This document shows positions 1 to 7,780 of a DNA stretch of 32,507 nucleotides, piece after piece. The first letter of the stretch is position 1. Each line of letters begins with the position of its first letter. Under the pieces are notes generated by a model. The model saw only the letters and a program-made list of their open reading frames with translations, was not told the DNA's origin and did not search any database. The stretch lies in assembly GCA_050633205.1 (NCBI GenBank), contig JBOEGA010000005.1, positions 1 through 32,507 of the forward strand, read 5' to 3'. Position numbers and translations under genes: made by a program. The DNA comes from CBDHHC01 sp050633205. GTDB lineage: Bacteria; Pseudomonadota; Alphaproteobacteria; Rhizobiales; CBDHHC01.

Positions 1-300
1 TCTAAAAAAGGTGTTTCTCTGGAAAGATATTCCAAAAAAGTCAGACAGGCCTTTCAGTTTTTTGGCAGACCCGATCAGGAAAAAGACGTTGTGTATTTTG
101 GTATCGGATATCAGACACAATGGTTTTTTTATAAGATTCCTACTGTTACCGTCACTTATAATACCAAGCTGACGAGCAAGGATCAAACACGCAAACTCAA
201 CGGCTTTGTAAAAATTACCTTGATGAAGGATGATAAGGACAGCGCTGCGAAGGTGATGTCTTTTGTTATCGTACCAGGGAAAATTAATACTCCCAAGTAA
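1..300 (+). CDS. 3' end of an unknown gene (partial)
   Basis: The frame is open from the first base of the window and ends at TAA 298-300, so this is the last 99 residues of a gene whose start lies outside. The visible part is basic and rich in beta-prone residues (for example YQTQWFFYKIP and TVTVTYNTKL). It contains no motif I can assign. A GTG at 91 could in principle start a short protein, but the upstream codons read naturally into it, so a truncated longer gene is the better reading. A hairpin at 309-338 follows the stop directly and probably ends its transcript. No function is proposed. Confidence 0.6.
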   Translation, partial: SKKGVSLERYSKKVRQAFQFFGRPDQEKDVVYFGIGYQTQWFFYKIPTVTVTYNTKLTSKDQTRKLNGFVKITLMKDDKDSAAKVMSFVIVPGKINTPK

Positions 301-308
301 AGATTATC

Positions 309-345
309 CGGGGAAAGCCTGCCCAAACGGCTACCCCGACTTTTC
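309..345 (+). terminator. Probable Rho-independent terminator of the first gene
   Basis: CGGGG (309-313) pairs with CCCCG (334-338) and AGCC (316-319) pairs with GGCT (329-332). The loop is nine bases and there is a small internal bulge. A short T run (341-344) follows. It sits nine bases after the stop codon of the partial gene. Confidence 0.6.
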
Positions 346-437
346 CCAATTTTTACTTACCTTACCATCTCCCCTTTGCCAACTTCCCGACAAAGTGTAA
401 GCTTTACACAAAATGACCAAAGATAAGGGAAGAAATC

Positions 438-1469
438 ATGACTGATACCAATCGCCGTTTTGTACTGGCTGAACGCCCGGTAGGCCCACCGAATGAAAAT
501 ACGTTACGCCTTGAGACTGTTGATATACCTCAGGCGGGCCCAGGTGAGATGCTGCTGAAGACAGAGTTTCTGTCTCTGGACCCTTATATGCGTGGCCGGA
601 TGAGTGATGCACCTTCCTATGCTGCTCCGGTAGAGATTGATGCTGTTATGGGCGGGGCTACTGTGGCCAAAGTCGTGACTTCCAATCTGGAAAATTTTGA
701 ACCCGGTGACTGGGTCCTCAGCATGAGCGGCTGGCAGGACTATGCCGTTTCTGATGGCACAGAAGTGATGAACCTTGGCAAAACCCCGGTAAACCCTTCA
801 TGGGCATTAGGCATACTCGGGATGCCTGGCTTTACAGGCTATGCGGGCTTACTTGAAATTGGTGCTCCAAAGGCGGGAGAGACGGTCTGCGTAGCTGCTG
901 CGACAGGCCCTGTTGGCTCTACAGTTGGACAGATTGCAAAAATCAAAGGCTGCCGCGCTGTTGGTATTGCCGGCGGACCCGAAAAATGCGCATATGCGGT
1001 TGAAAAGCTGGGCTTTGATGCATGTCTTGATCACAAGGCTGCGGACTTCCCTGAACAGCTTAAAGCAGCCTGTCCTGACGGGATTGATGTTTACTATGAG
1101 AATGTTGGCGGCAAGGTTTTCGAAGCTGTTATGCCACTGCTTAATGACCGCTCACGGATTCCTGTCTGTGGTGTAATTGCGCAGTATAATATGACTACAC
1201 TGCCTGAAGGCCCTAACATGCTTCCACTCTTTATGAACAGCATTCTGCGCAAGAGGATCAAGATGCAGGGCTTTATTATATGGGATACTTTCCCTCATAT
1301 TTACCCGGCCTTTGCCAAAGACATGAATGCCTGGATTGCGGAAGGAAAAATTCACTATCGCGAGCATGTTTATGAAGGACTGGAAAGTGCTCCGGGTGCC
1401 TTTAGTGACCTGCTTGAGGGACGTAATTTCGGTAAGGTCGTTATTCGTGTTGGCGACAACACCGTCTGA
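438..1469 (+). CDS. NADP-dependent oxidoreductase, zinc-independent MDR family (CurA/YncB/LTB4DH type)
   Basis: This 343-residue protein has the usual length of the prostaglandin reductase/CurA branch of medium-chain dehydrogenases/reductases, which reduce the C=C bond of enones and alkenals with NADPH. The N-terminal GroES-like part carries LSLDPYMRGRM (about residues 46-55). The Rossmann part has AATGPVGS (154-161), and the family-typical YYENVGG lies at 219-225. No structural or catalytic zinc cysteine set is visible, as expected for this branch. The ATG at 438 follows AAGGGA at a suitable distance. The gene stands alone between two hairpins, so it is probably monocistronic. The physiological substrate cannot be read from sequence; detoxification of lipid-derived aldehydes or enones is an inference from the family. 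Confidence 0.93.
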   Translation: MTDTNRRFVLAERPVGPPNENTLRLETVDIPQAGPGEMLLKTEFLSLDPYMRGRMSDAPSYAAPVEIDAVMGGATVAKVVTSNLENFEPGDWVLSMSGWQDYAVSDGTEVMNLGKTPVNPSWALGILGMPGFTGYAGLLEIGAPKAGETVCVAAATGPVGSTVGQIAKIKGCRAVGIAGGPEKCAYAVEKLGFDACLDHKAADFPEQLKAACPDGIDVYYENVGGKVFEAVMPLLNDRSRIPVCGVIAQYNMTTLPEGPNMLPLFMNSILRKRIKMQGFIIWDTFPHIYPAFAKDMNAWIAEGKIHYREHVYEGLESAPGAFSDLLEGRNFGKVVIRVGDNTV

Positions 1470-1481
1470 TTAATCAGCTTT

Positions 1482-1506
1482 GGGCATTGCCGTTTGAGCA
1501 ATGCCC
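1482..1506 (+). terminator. Strong hairpin after the oxidoreductase gene
   Basis: A perfect nine-base-pair stem, GGGCATTGC (1482-1490) with GCAATGCCC (1498-1506), encloses a seven-base loop twelve bases after the stop codon. No long T run follows, so it may end the transcript poorly or act mainly as a 3' stabilising hairpin. Confidence 0.55.
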
Positions 1507-1702
1507 AGGCATTTCAATGATCAAGATATATGGCCGGTATTACTCAACCCTGGAATGTACCGGCTTCCAGTATACAATTTTTATAAACCATGATTGTTTC
1601 AATTTGAACTATCTGTTTTAACTTTCTTCAATATTCCCTATTTACCTGAACTTATTCACTCTCTGATATGATCAAACTCCAGTTCTGTCGGTAGAGTGAT
1701 TT

Positions 1703-2566
1703 ATGTCAAAATTAACGGGAAAAACCTCCAGTAAGCCGTCCCTGCTAGCAAGCTATGCTGATCTGTATGGGGATGTTGTCCTGCGCCACAGGGCGCGTCT
1801 GGCTGAAAAGGCGCTAAGGATAGAAGCTGAAAGAAGTGACCGGGAAAAATCCCAGTTTATTGCCAATATGAGCCATGAGCTAAGGACACCTCTTAATGCA
1901 ATCATAGGCTTTTCCCAGATTATGAGAGAGTGTGAAACGCTTAATCTGACGCCGGATAAAATTGTTGAGTATTCTGGCTATATCAATGATACGTCAGAGC
2001 ATTTACTTAATATAATCAATGACCTACTGGATATGTCAAAAATTCAGTCGGGTAAGCAGGACCTGTCAATTGATGAGGTAAATGCTGCAGAAATATTACG
2101 CGGATGCCTGACACTTGTGAGTGTCGCGGCAAAGGAAGGTGGTGTCAGGCTTGTGAATGAAGTTCCGGTTGATTTCCAAAGTTTTGAAGCTGATGCTCTT
2201 CGATTGAAACAGGTTTTTACAAATATTATCAGTAATGCGATCAAGTGGACACCGCAGGGCGGGACTGTCACTACCTCTGCATTTATTATCGAGAATAAAT
2301 TTGTTCAGTTTAATATTTCGGATACAGGCAAGGGCATGTCTCCGCAGGAGATTGAAACTGCAAAGATGCCATTCTGTCAGGTTGAGTCAGATCTTGACAG
2401 AAGTACGAACGGGACAGGTCTTGGCATACCGATAGCCAGCGGTCTTGTGGAGATGCATAAGGGTACTTTCGAAATTCTCAGTAAGCCCGGTGTCGGAACT
2501 ACAGTAAAAATTATGATGCCCATAACACAGGATATCAGTCTCCAGGAGGTTTGCGGTGCAGCCTAA
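1703..2566 (+). CDS. Soluble sensor histidine kinase (HisKA-HATPase_c) without a recognisable sensor domain
   Basis: The 287-residue protein is a bare kinase core. A short coiled-coil-like N-terminus (about 1-50) leads into the H box NMSHELRTPLN with phosphoacceptor His58. The ATPase domain follows, with the N box (TNIISNAIKWTP, Asn174/Asn178), the G1 box (SDTGKGM, Asp207) and the G2 box (GTGLG, 237-241). There is no transmembrane segment, PAS or GAF domain and no receiver, so it should act in the cytosol and take its signal from a partner. Its last 11 bases overlap the GTG start of the HerA-type ATPase gene, which implies translational coupling and possibly a shared job. No response regulator gene is nearby. 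The Shine-Dalgarno before the ATG is weak. The kinase identity is certain; the input is unknown. Confidence 0.92.
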   Translation: MSKLTGKTSSKPSLLASYADLYGDVVLRHRARLAEKALRIEAERSDREKSQFIANMSHELRTPLNAIIGFSQIMRECETLNLTPDKIVEYSGYINDTSEHLLNIINDLLDMSKIQSGKQDLSIDEVNAAEILRGCLTLVSVAAKEGGVRLVNEVPVDFQSFEADALRLKQVFTNIISNAIKWTPQGGTVTTSAFIIENKFVQFNISDTGKGMSPQEIETAKMPFCQVESDLDRSTNGTGLGIPIASGLVEMHKGTFEILSKPGVGTTVKIMMPITQDISLQEVCGAA

Positions 2567-4334
2567 TATTCAAGTTACACCTGATACCAATACGCAGAGA
2601 GATATTGCCATTGGAAGAGTAGTTTCTGTGTCAGGTTCCCAGGCAATTATCATGCTGGATAATACCCGTGTCTCTTCAATGACGGCTATGCATAACAGAC
2701 CTGACATCGGCGCTGTTTTGCGCATTTATACTTCTGTTGCAACTGTTTATGGCATGATTTCAGGCTTAAGCATTCCGGTTCCTGTGCAGAATGGACAGGC
2801 AGGCGAAGAAGTATGGATTGCCGAGGTGGAGCTGGTTGGTGAGTTACAGGAAAACGCGGACCGGACAGAGAAAGAGTTTGGGCGAGGTGTATCCATTTAC
2901 CCCTGTCTCGGAGATCTGGCTTATGTGGCCACACTTGAAGATCTTGAACTTGTATATGATACAAATACTGATAGCTCAATATCAATCGGGCATATCACTC
3001 AGGCTCCGACAATACCTGCCATGGTTCGGGTTAATGATCTGCTTGGAAAACATTTTGCAATACTTGGTACGACCGGTACGGGTAAATCCTGTGCGGTAGC
3101 GCTGGTGCTTCAGAAGATTTTGCAACATAATCCACTCGGGCATATTGTTCTGCTAGATCCGCATGATGAATACTCGGCTGCTTTTCCCAACAATGCAGAA
3201 ATTATACGACCATCAGACCTGCACCTGCCCTACTGGTTTTTTACCTTTGAGGAGATCGTAGAAGTTCTTGTCGGAAGCAAGGCTGGCAGAGAAACTGAAG
3301 TGGAAATTCTGGCGGAACTTATTCCCATGGCAAAAATGCGCTTCAGCAGCAGGGAAAACAAACAGCAGGCCAGCCTCCGCAAGGGTGGAGAGGCGGTTAC
3401 GCATTCTGTTGATTCTCCTGTTCCATACCGGGTTACTGATCTGGTTAAACTTCTTGATGAGCGTATGGGCAAGCTTGATCATAAAAGGGATGTATGGGCA
3501 CATAAACAACTAAAATACCGGCTGGAAGCCCTTATGCAGGATCCACGATATGCATTTATGTTTGGCAGTAATACGGTGCAGGATCATATGTCAGACGTGC
3601 TTGGCCGGATCTTTAGAATACCAGTAAATGACAAACCGATTTCGATACTCCATCTTAGTGGTCTTCCTTCAGAAATTGTCAATGTCGTTGTTTCTGTTTT
3701 ATGCCGGATGACATTTGACCTTGGGTTATGGAGTAATGGTGCAATTCCCATTACACTGATCTGTGAAGAGGCTCACAGGTATATACCAACAGATCCAAGT
3801 CTGGGTTTCGAACCAACCAGGCGGTCTATAGCCCGCATTGCGAAAGAGGGCAGAAAATATGGAGTTTCTCTCTGTATTGTGAGCCAGAGACCATCAGAAC
3901 TTGACCAGACTATTTTATCTCAATGCAATACGGTTTTTGCAATGAGAATGTCGAATGAAAAAGATCAGAATATTGTTTCTGCAGCTATTTCTGATGCAGG
4001 GGCCGGTATGCTTGAGTTTCTGCCTTCACTGGGCAACAGAGAAGTAATTGCATTTGGTGATGGTATGCCATTTCCTGCCCGATTGCGATTAAACAAACTT
4101 TCAGAAGATGAGATGCCTCGTGGATGTACAGCACTCTTTACTGAAAAGTGGAAACAGGAAGCGGGCAATACTGAAATGCTGACGGATGTTGTTGAACGCT
4201 GGAGAACCTCAGGTTCCATGTATATCGGATCAACAATGAATGCAGACAGTGTGAACCAGCGGCTGGTTGACCTCGGACCTGAATACAGAGGGCGGGGGCC
4301 GACAACACCATTTCCAAAAGATAAATCGGAGTAA
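2556..4334 (+). CDS. HerA/FtsK-type ATPase (DUF87 family)
   Basis: This 592-residue P-loop ATPase belongs to the HerA branch of the FtsK-HerA superfamily, whose members form hexameric DNA-translocating motors. An N-terminal beta-rich part (about 1-150) fits the HAS-barrel of HerA. The ATPase core has Walker A GTTGTGKS (171-178), the LLDPHDEY strand (199-206) and Walker B ITLICEEAHRYIP (399-411) with Glu404/Glu405. SQRPSELD (443-450) resembles the sensor/arginine-finger region. The GTG start at 2556 is chosen because AGGAGG lies just upstream, and it overlaps the kinase gene. HerA proteins usually pair with NurA, or in defence systems with Sir2 or other nucleases. No nuclease is encoded here; the only tightly linked genes are the kinase and a small ORF. 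DNA as substrate is therefore inferred from the family, not shown by context. Confidence 0.9.
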   Translation: MQPNIQVTPDTNTQRDIAIGRVVSVSGSQAIIMLDNTRVSSMTAMHNRPDIGAVLRIYTSVATVYGMISGLSIPVPVQNGQAGEEVWIAEVELVGELQENADRTEKEFGRGVSIYPCLGDLAYVATLEDLELVYDTNTDSSISIGHITQAPTIPAMVRVNDLLGKHFAILGTTGTGKSCAVALVLQKILQHNPLGHIVLLDPHDEYSAAFPNNAEIIRPSDLHLPYWFFTFEEIVEVLVGSKAGRETEVEILAELIPMAKMRFSSRENKQQASLRKGGEAVTHSVDSPVPYRVTDLVKLLDERMGKLDHKRDVWAHKQLKYRLEALMQDPRYAFMFGSNTVQDHMSDVLGRIFRIPVNDKPISILHLSGLPSEIVNVVVSVLCRMTFDLGLWSNGAIPITLICEEAHRYIPTDPSLGFEPTRRSIARIAKEGRKYGVSLCIVSQRPSELDQTILSQCNTVFAMRMSNEKDQNIVSAAISDAGAGMLEFLPSLGNREVIAFGDGMPFPARLRLNKLSEDEMPRGCTALFTEKWKQEAGNTEMLTDVVERWRTSGSMYIGSTMNADSVNQRLVDLGPEYRGRGPTTPFPKDKSE

Positions 4335-4339
4335 TGAGG

Positions 4340-4492
4340 ATGTCAGAGAACGGTTTTCTTAATAATGCATTTACCACAATGACAAGGTGTGTAATGGAAA
4401 TTGCTATCCTGACATCTGAAGTTATTGATTGTCTGTGTGATGGGAAGGTCTATGATTTCAGCATATCCAGACATATAGATAGAATTTTATAA
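4340..4492 (+). CDS. Possible small protein (50 aa) coupled to the HerA-type ATPase
   Basis: An ATG at 4340 opens a 50-codon frame ending with TAA at 4490-4492. A GGAG motif inside the last codons of the ATPase gene lies eight bases upstream, which is ideal spacing. A second in-frame ATG at 4334 overlaps the ATPase stop as TAATG. The peptide begins MSENGFLNNAFTTM and has three cysteines in a mildly hydrophobic middle (CVMEIAILTSEVIDCLC) and a basic tail. I recognise no family. The position and ribosome-binding site suggest translation from the kinase-ATPase transcript. The short length and lack of a known homologue mean it could be chance. Confidence 0.35.
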   Translation: MSENGFLNNAFTTMTRCVMEIAILTSEVIDCLCDGKVYDFSISRHIDRIL

Positions 4493-4544
4493 ATGCTGTA
4501 AAGGCAATTTTTATAATCATGATTACCATGTATTAAAATGTTTT

Positions 4545-4553
4545 TGCTAGAAT
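4545..4553 (+). promoter_or_regulatory. Possible extended -10 promoter for the DUF2336 gene
   Basis: TGCTAGAAT (4545-4553) reads as an extended -10 element about 50 bases before the DUF2336 start. No good -35 hexamer is visible. This would give the gene its own transcript apart from the kinase-ATPase unit. Confidence 0.25.
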
Positions 4554-4603
4554 GAGCACTGAGTAAAAATTGTATTGAGTTTTGGCAGGGGCAATGGAAG
4601 GCA

Positions 4604-5692
4604 ATGACAAGGGAATTAAGTGACCTAGACGCACTTATAAACCTGGCGAAAGAGCCTTCCAGTGAGAAGCGCCGGGAATTATTACGACAGATCACAGATA
4701 TATTTCTGGTTGATCCCTCCAAGCATAGTGAATCTGAAACAGATAACTTTGACGATATCATGCTCCAGCTGTCCTATGACCTGGAAGTCGAAGTCAGAGA
4801 AGAGCTGTCTCAACGACTTGCAACCAATGAACATGCACCTCAGAAGCTTATGCGGACTTTTGCATCTGATGTTATGAGCGTTGCGGAAACGGTTCTGAAA
4901 AACAGCCCGGTCCTGACTCAGCAGGATCTCATCGAAATTGCCAAGGAAAAGAGTCAGGAATATCTTCTGGCAATTACGCGAAGAGATGATATCGGTGAGC
5001 AGTTATCGGACGCACTGGTTGAGAATGGTGATGATGATACAGTTGTCAGCCTGCTTAACAACTATAGTGCAAAGATTGGTGAAGATACTTCAAAGAAGGT
5101 TGCTACCAGAGCGCAGACATCTGAAAAACTGCAAAAACCAATGATTGACCGTCCGGATGTTCACAAGGATGTTCTGACCGGTCTGTACAAATTTGTAGCG
5201 AACGAACTGCAGCAATCCATTCTAACCAAATGTAATGTTGACGAGCGGGAAGTTCTTGAACCTGCCCTGAAGAAAATTACGGATGAATTCAATACCAGCT
5301 TTGAAGAAGTGCAGGAAAAAGTTGATGAACTCGCAGCTAAAGGCAAGCTGACGGAAGGAAAAATGATCAGCTTCCTGAATATGCATAAAGGTGTTGAATT
5401 TCTCTTTGCGCTGGCCAAACTGGCGGATGTTCGGGTTGATGCGGCAAAACGGATTATCAGTGATATGACGGGCAAGTCTCTGATTGTAGTTTGCAAGGCA
5501 AATAATTTCAGCACAGCAACGTTCAAGACAATTGCCATGTCTCCACTGGTAAAACTTGCTGAGCACCCGAGTGATATGGTTCCGCTTATTGCGGCCTATA
5601 ACCGTTTCAGTATTGTCGATGCTCAACGTGTTATGAGATTCTGGCGTACGCGCCAACATGCCATAAACAGCGAGAATGGTATTGAAGGTTAA
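4604..5692 (+). CDS. DUF2336 domain protein
   Basis: The 362-residue protein is almost entirely helical, with repeated HEAT-like segments (for example YDLEVEVREELSQRLATNEHAP and SPVLTQQDLIEIAKEKS, about residues 60-115). This matches DUF2336, a family I know mainly from Alphaproteobacteria, whose molecular role is poorly defined. There is no signal peptide or membrane segment, so it is cytosolic. An acidic helical region (about 200-260) ends in a conserved-looking hydrophobic C-terminal part with MSPLVKLAEHP and RFSIVDAQRVMRFWR. It lies 111 bases after the small ORF on the same strand, so it may or may not share the transcript of the kinase and ATPase. The start is the ATG at 4604; the overlapping ATG at 4594 is out of frame. 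A scaffold or regulator role is only inference. Confidence 0.8.
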   Translation: MTRELSDLDALINLAKEPSSEKRRELLRQITDIFLVDPSKHSESETDNFDDIMLQLSYDLEVEVREELSQRLATNEHAPQKLMRTFASDVMSVAETVLKNSPVLTQQDLIEIAKEKSQEYLLAITRRDDIGEQLSDALVENGDDDTVVSLLNNYSAKIGEDTSKKVATRAQTSEKLQKPMIDRPDVHKDVLTGLYKFVANELQQSILTKCNVDEREVLEPALKKITDEFNTSFEEVQEKVDELAAKGKLTEGKMISFLNMHKGVEFLFALAKLADVRVDAAKRIISDMTGKSLIVVCKANNFSTATFKTIAMSPLVKLAEHPSDMVPLIAAYNRFSIVDAQRVMRFWRTRQHAINSENGIEG

Positions 5693-5869
5693 CAGGTGCC
5701 GGGCTGGTACCCTGATAGAGGTATCCGGTTATAGATGGACCTGTTTCAGCGTTATTCACACACAACATTGATACGACCTGCTCTCCCTGCAACTTCCTGA
5801 AAAAAGCACAAAATATCAAAAACTCCGATGATGAATGTTCTATACCAGAACATATCGGAGGTAAGTCAA

Positions 5870-6235
5870 ATGGAAGACAAATTCAGAGAAATATGGGAAA
5901 CTTATACAAGTTCCTGGAAAAGCGCAGATAATGCTGAAAAGCAGGAACTGTACAGACAGTCCCTTGATGATAACTGCACCTACACCGACCCGCTAACCAG
6001 CACTCAGGGTTGGGATCAGCTTCTTGATTATATGAATGAGTTTCACAAGCAAATTCCGGGAGGATATTTTGAAACGACATATTTTCTCACCCACCACAAT
6101 CGAAGCATTGCACAATGGAATATGAAAAGTGGTGATGGTACCATACTTGGTACAGGAATAAGCTATGGCCAGTATAATGATGCAGGTAAACTGACAGCCA
6201 TGGTGGGTTTTTACGAAACTCCTGAAGCCAGTTAA
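5870..6235 (+). CDS. NTF2/SnoaL-like small protein
   Basis: The 121-residue protein has the pattern of the NTF2-like (SnoaL) cone fold. An N-terminal helix (FREIWETYTSSWKSAD) is followed by a decline in charge to CTYTDPLTSTQGWDQLLDYM, then by alternating strands (FETTYFLTHHNRSIAQWNM, ISYGQYNDAGKLTAMVGFYE). Such proteins are cyclases, isomerases or ligand binders, and the exact activity cannot be told here. The start is placed at the ATG 5870 because CGGAGG precedes it. An upstream in-frame ATG at 5828 would add 14 residues and lacks such a site. It ends 23 bases before the AraC-type regulator gene on the same strand, so the two are probably co-transcribed. Confidence 0.75.
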   Translation: MEDKFREIWETYTSSWKSADNAEKQELYRQSLDDNCTYTDPLTSTQGWDQLLDYMNEFHKQIPGGYFETTYFLTHHNRSIAQWNMKSGDGTILGTGISYGQYNDAGKLTAMVGFYETPEAS

Positions 6236-6258
6236 GCTCAGGACGATATGGGTTTTAA

Positions 6259-7128
6259 ATGAAGTATCTTGAAAATATTCAGAGGGGCGTCGATTTTATT
6301 GAGGAGCGTCTGGATCAGTCTATAGAAATCAAACTGGTTGCCCGACAATCAGGTATGAGCCAATGGCACTTCCAGAGAGCCTTTAAAGCCCTGACCGGAG
6401 AAACATTGAAAACCTATATCAGATCAAGAAGACTAAGTAATTCCCTGCAAAAGCTGCTGAACAGAGACCTGAGAATTATAGAGATCGCTCTGGATGCCGG
6501 TTTTGAGTCCCAGGAAGCTTATACAAGGGCTTTCAAAAAGGCCTTTTCAATGACGCCCGGTGAATTCCGGGCGATCGGCGAAAAACATTTGTTTCTAAGG
6601 AAGGTTCAATTTGATGAGGAATATTTAAGCCATATCAATACCAGCCTCAGTCTGACCCCTGAAATTATCGAATTAAAAGAGCGCATATTTATCGGGGCCA
6701 AGACTACATATTACGGAGTTGAATCTGATAAAAACAATGTTGCTGAAAAACTTCCCGGCCTGTGGGAAGACTTCCTGCCCCGTCTGGAAGAAATACCAAA
6801 TACTATTCCCGGTGCCAGCTATGGCATTATCAGTGAAACTGAAGGCGCATCGGATGAACTCAATTACCATGCGGCAACAGAAGTTACAAACGCATACAAT
6901 ATTCCTGAAGGTCTTGAGGTCATAGAACTCCCCGCTCAGAAATATGCAAAATTTGCACATAAGGGGGAAGTGAAAAAACTGGATATGACGGTTAACTACA
7001 TCTATTCAACCTGGCTCGCAGCATCGGATTACAGCTATGCAAATGCAGCAGATATGGAAGTCTATGGCCCGGAATACCATCCGACTTCGGATCAGTCGGT
7101 GATTTACTATTGTGTTCCTGTGGTGTAG
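6259..7128 (+). CDS. AraC-family regulator with GyrI-like effector domain (Rob-like)
   Basis: The 289-residue protein starts with an AraC/XylS double helix-turn-helix (about residues 8-104). SIEIKLVARQSGMSQWHFQR forms the first HTH and LRIIEIALDAGFESQEAYTR the second, followed by the typical F..MTPGEFR. The C-terminal half (about 120-289) resembles the GyrI-like small-molecule binding domain found in Rob and BmrR-type regulators. This pairing usually senses hydrophobic or cationic compounds and activates efflux or stress genes. The likely partner is the NTF2-like gene 23 bases upstream; no efflux gene is adjacent. The gene faces thiE tail to tail, with 52 bases between the stops. Confidence 0.88.
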   Translation: MKYLENIQRGVDFIEERLDQSIEIKLVARQSGMSQWHFQRAFKALTGETLKTYIRSRRLSNSLQKLLNRDLRIIEIALDAGFESQEAYTRAFKKAFSMTPGEFRAIGEKHLFLRKVQFDEEYLSHINTSLSLTPEIIELKERIFIGAKTTYYGVESDKNNVAEKLPGLWEDFLPRLEEIPNTIPGASYGIISETEGASDELNYHAATEVTNAYNIPEGLEVIELPAQKYAKFAHKGEVKKLDMTVNYIYSTWLAASDYSYANAADMEVYGPEYHPTSDQSVIYYCVPVV

Positions 7129-7180
7129 TTTTTTCTTTCTTACAGGTCAGAGTTAATCAGACCGTAACGCGCTCTGGAGT

Positions 7181-7780
7181 TTACAAATCCCTCACACTAT
7201 CCAGCCATTCCTTTATCCGTTTTTCAGGGTCCGGATTTGCTATAATATCTGTTACGACTGCTATGGAATCGGCTCCTGCATTCCATACGGCATTGGAGCG
7301 CTCTAATGTTATTCCTCCAATTGCAACCAGTGGGCAGGAAATTCTGCTTTTCCATTCGGACAGCCTGTCGAGCCCCTGAGGGGACCATTTCATTTTTTTG
7401 AGAGTTGTTTCGTATACTGGACCAAGAGCTATATATTCAGGATCTGCAGCGATGGCTATGTCCAGTTCCTCGTGACTGTGCGAGGACAGGCCGAGTTTCA
7501 GCCCTGCTGCTTTTATGGTGGGGAGGTCTGCAGCTTCCAGATCCTCCTGTCCAAGATGAATATAGTCTGCACCAAGCTGTATAGCCTCCTGCCAGTAATC
7601 ATTGACTATCAGCTGGCAGTCATGGTCGCGGCACAGTTTCAGGCTTTGTTCTATCTGCTGCAGGATTTCAGCCTGATCAGCGTCTTTTAACCTTAGCTGA
7701 ATGGTCTTGATGCCAGCAGGAACTATGCGGGCCAACCAGGGGTAATCCGGGACGATGGGGTAAAATTTGTGTAGCATCAT
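7181..7780 (-). CDS. thiE: Thiamine-phosphate synthase ThiE
   Basis: The 199-residue TIM-barrel enzyme joins the pyrimidine diphosphate (HMP-PP) and the thiazole phosphate to make thiamine phosphate. Conserved segments are IQLRLKD (near residue 27), LIVNDYWQEAIQLGADYIHLG (about 58-78), IALGPVYET, VAIGGI and ADSIAVVTDI. The usual GP(I/V)F.TxTK loop reads GPVYETTLKKM, a mild deviation. The ATG overlaps the thiG stop codon as ATGA (7777-7780), which shows translational coupling in the order thiS-thiG-thiE. Because ThiE often varies in this loop, I see no sign of lost function. Confidence 0.92.
   Translation of the reverse strand: MMLHKFYPIVPDYPWLARIVPAGIKTIQLRLKDADQAEILQQIEQSLKLCRDHDCQLIVNDYWQEAIQLGADYIHLGQEDLEAADLPTIKAAGLKLGLSSHSHEELDIAIAADPEYIALGPVYETTLKKMKWSPQGLDRLSEWKSRISCPLVAIGGITLERSNAVWNAGADSIAVVTDIIANPDPEKRIKEWLDSVRDL

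Noticed and set aside
2556..4334. Reading the HerA-type gene as a known HerA-Sir2 or HerA-NurA defence system
   Set aside because: No Sir2, NurA or other nuclease gene lies next to it; only a kinase and a small ORF do, so a defence label is not supported.
5161..5659. Two antisense frames of 125 and 145 codons under the DUF2336 gene
   Set aside because: They mirror the codon pattern of the sense gene, and neither shows a motif or ribosome-binding site.
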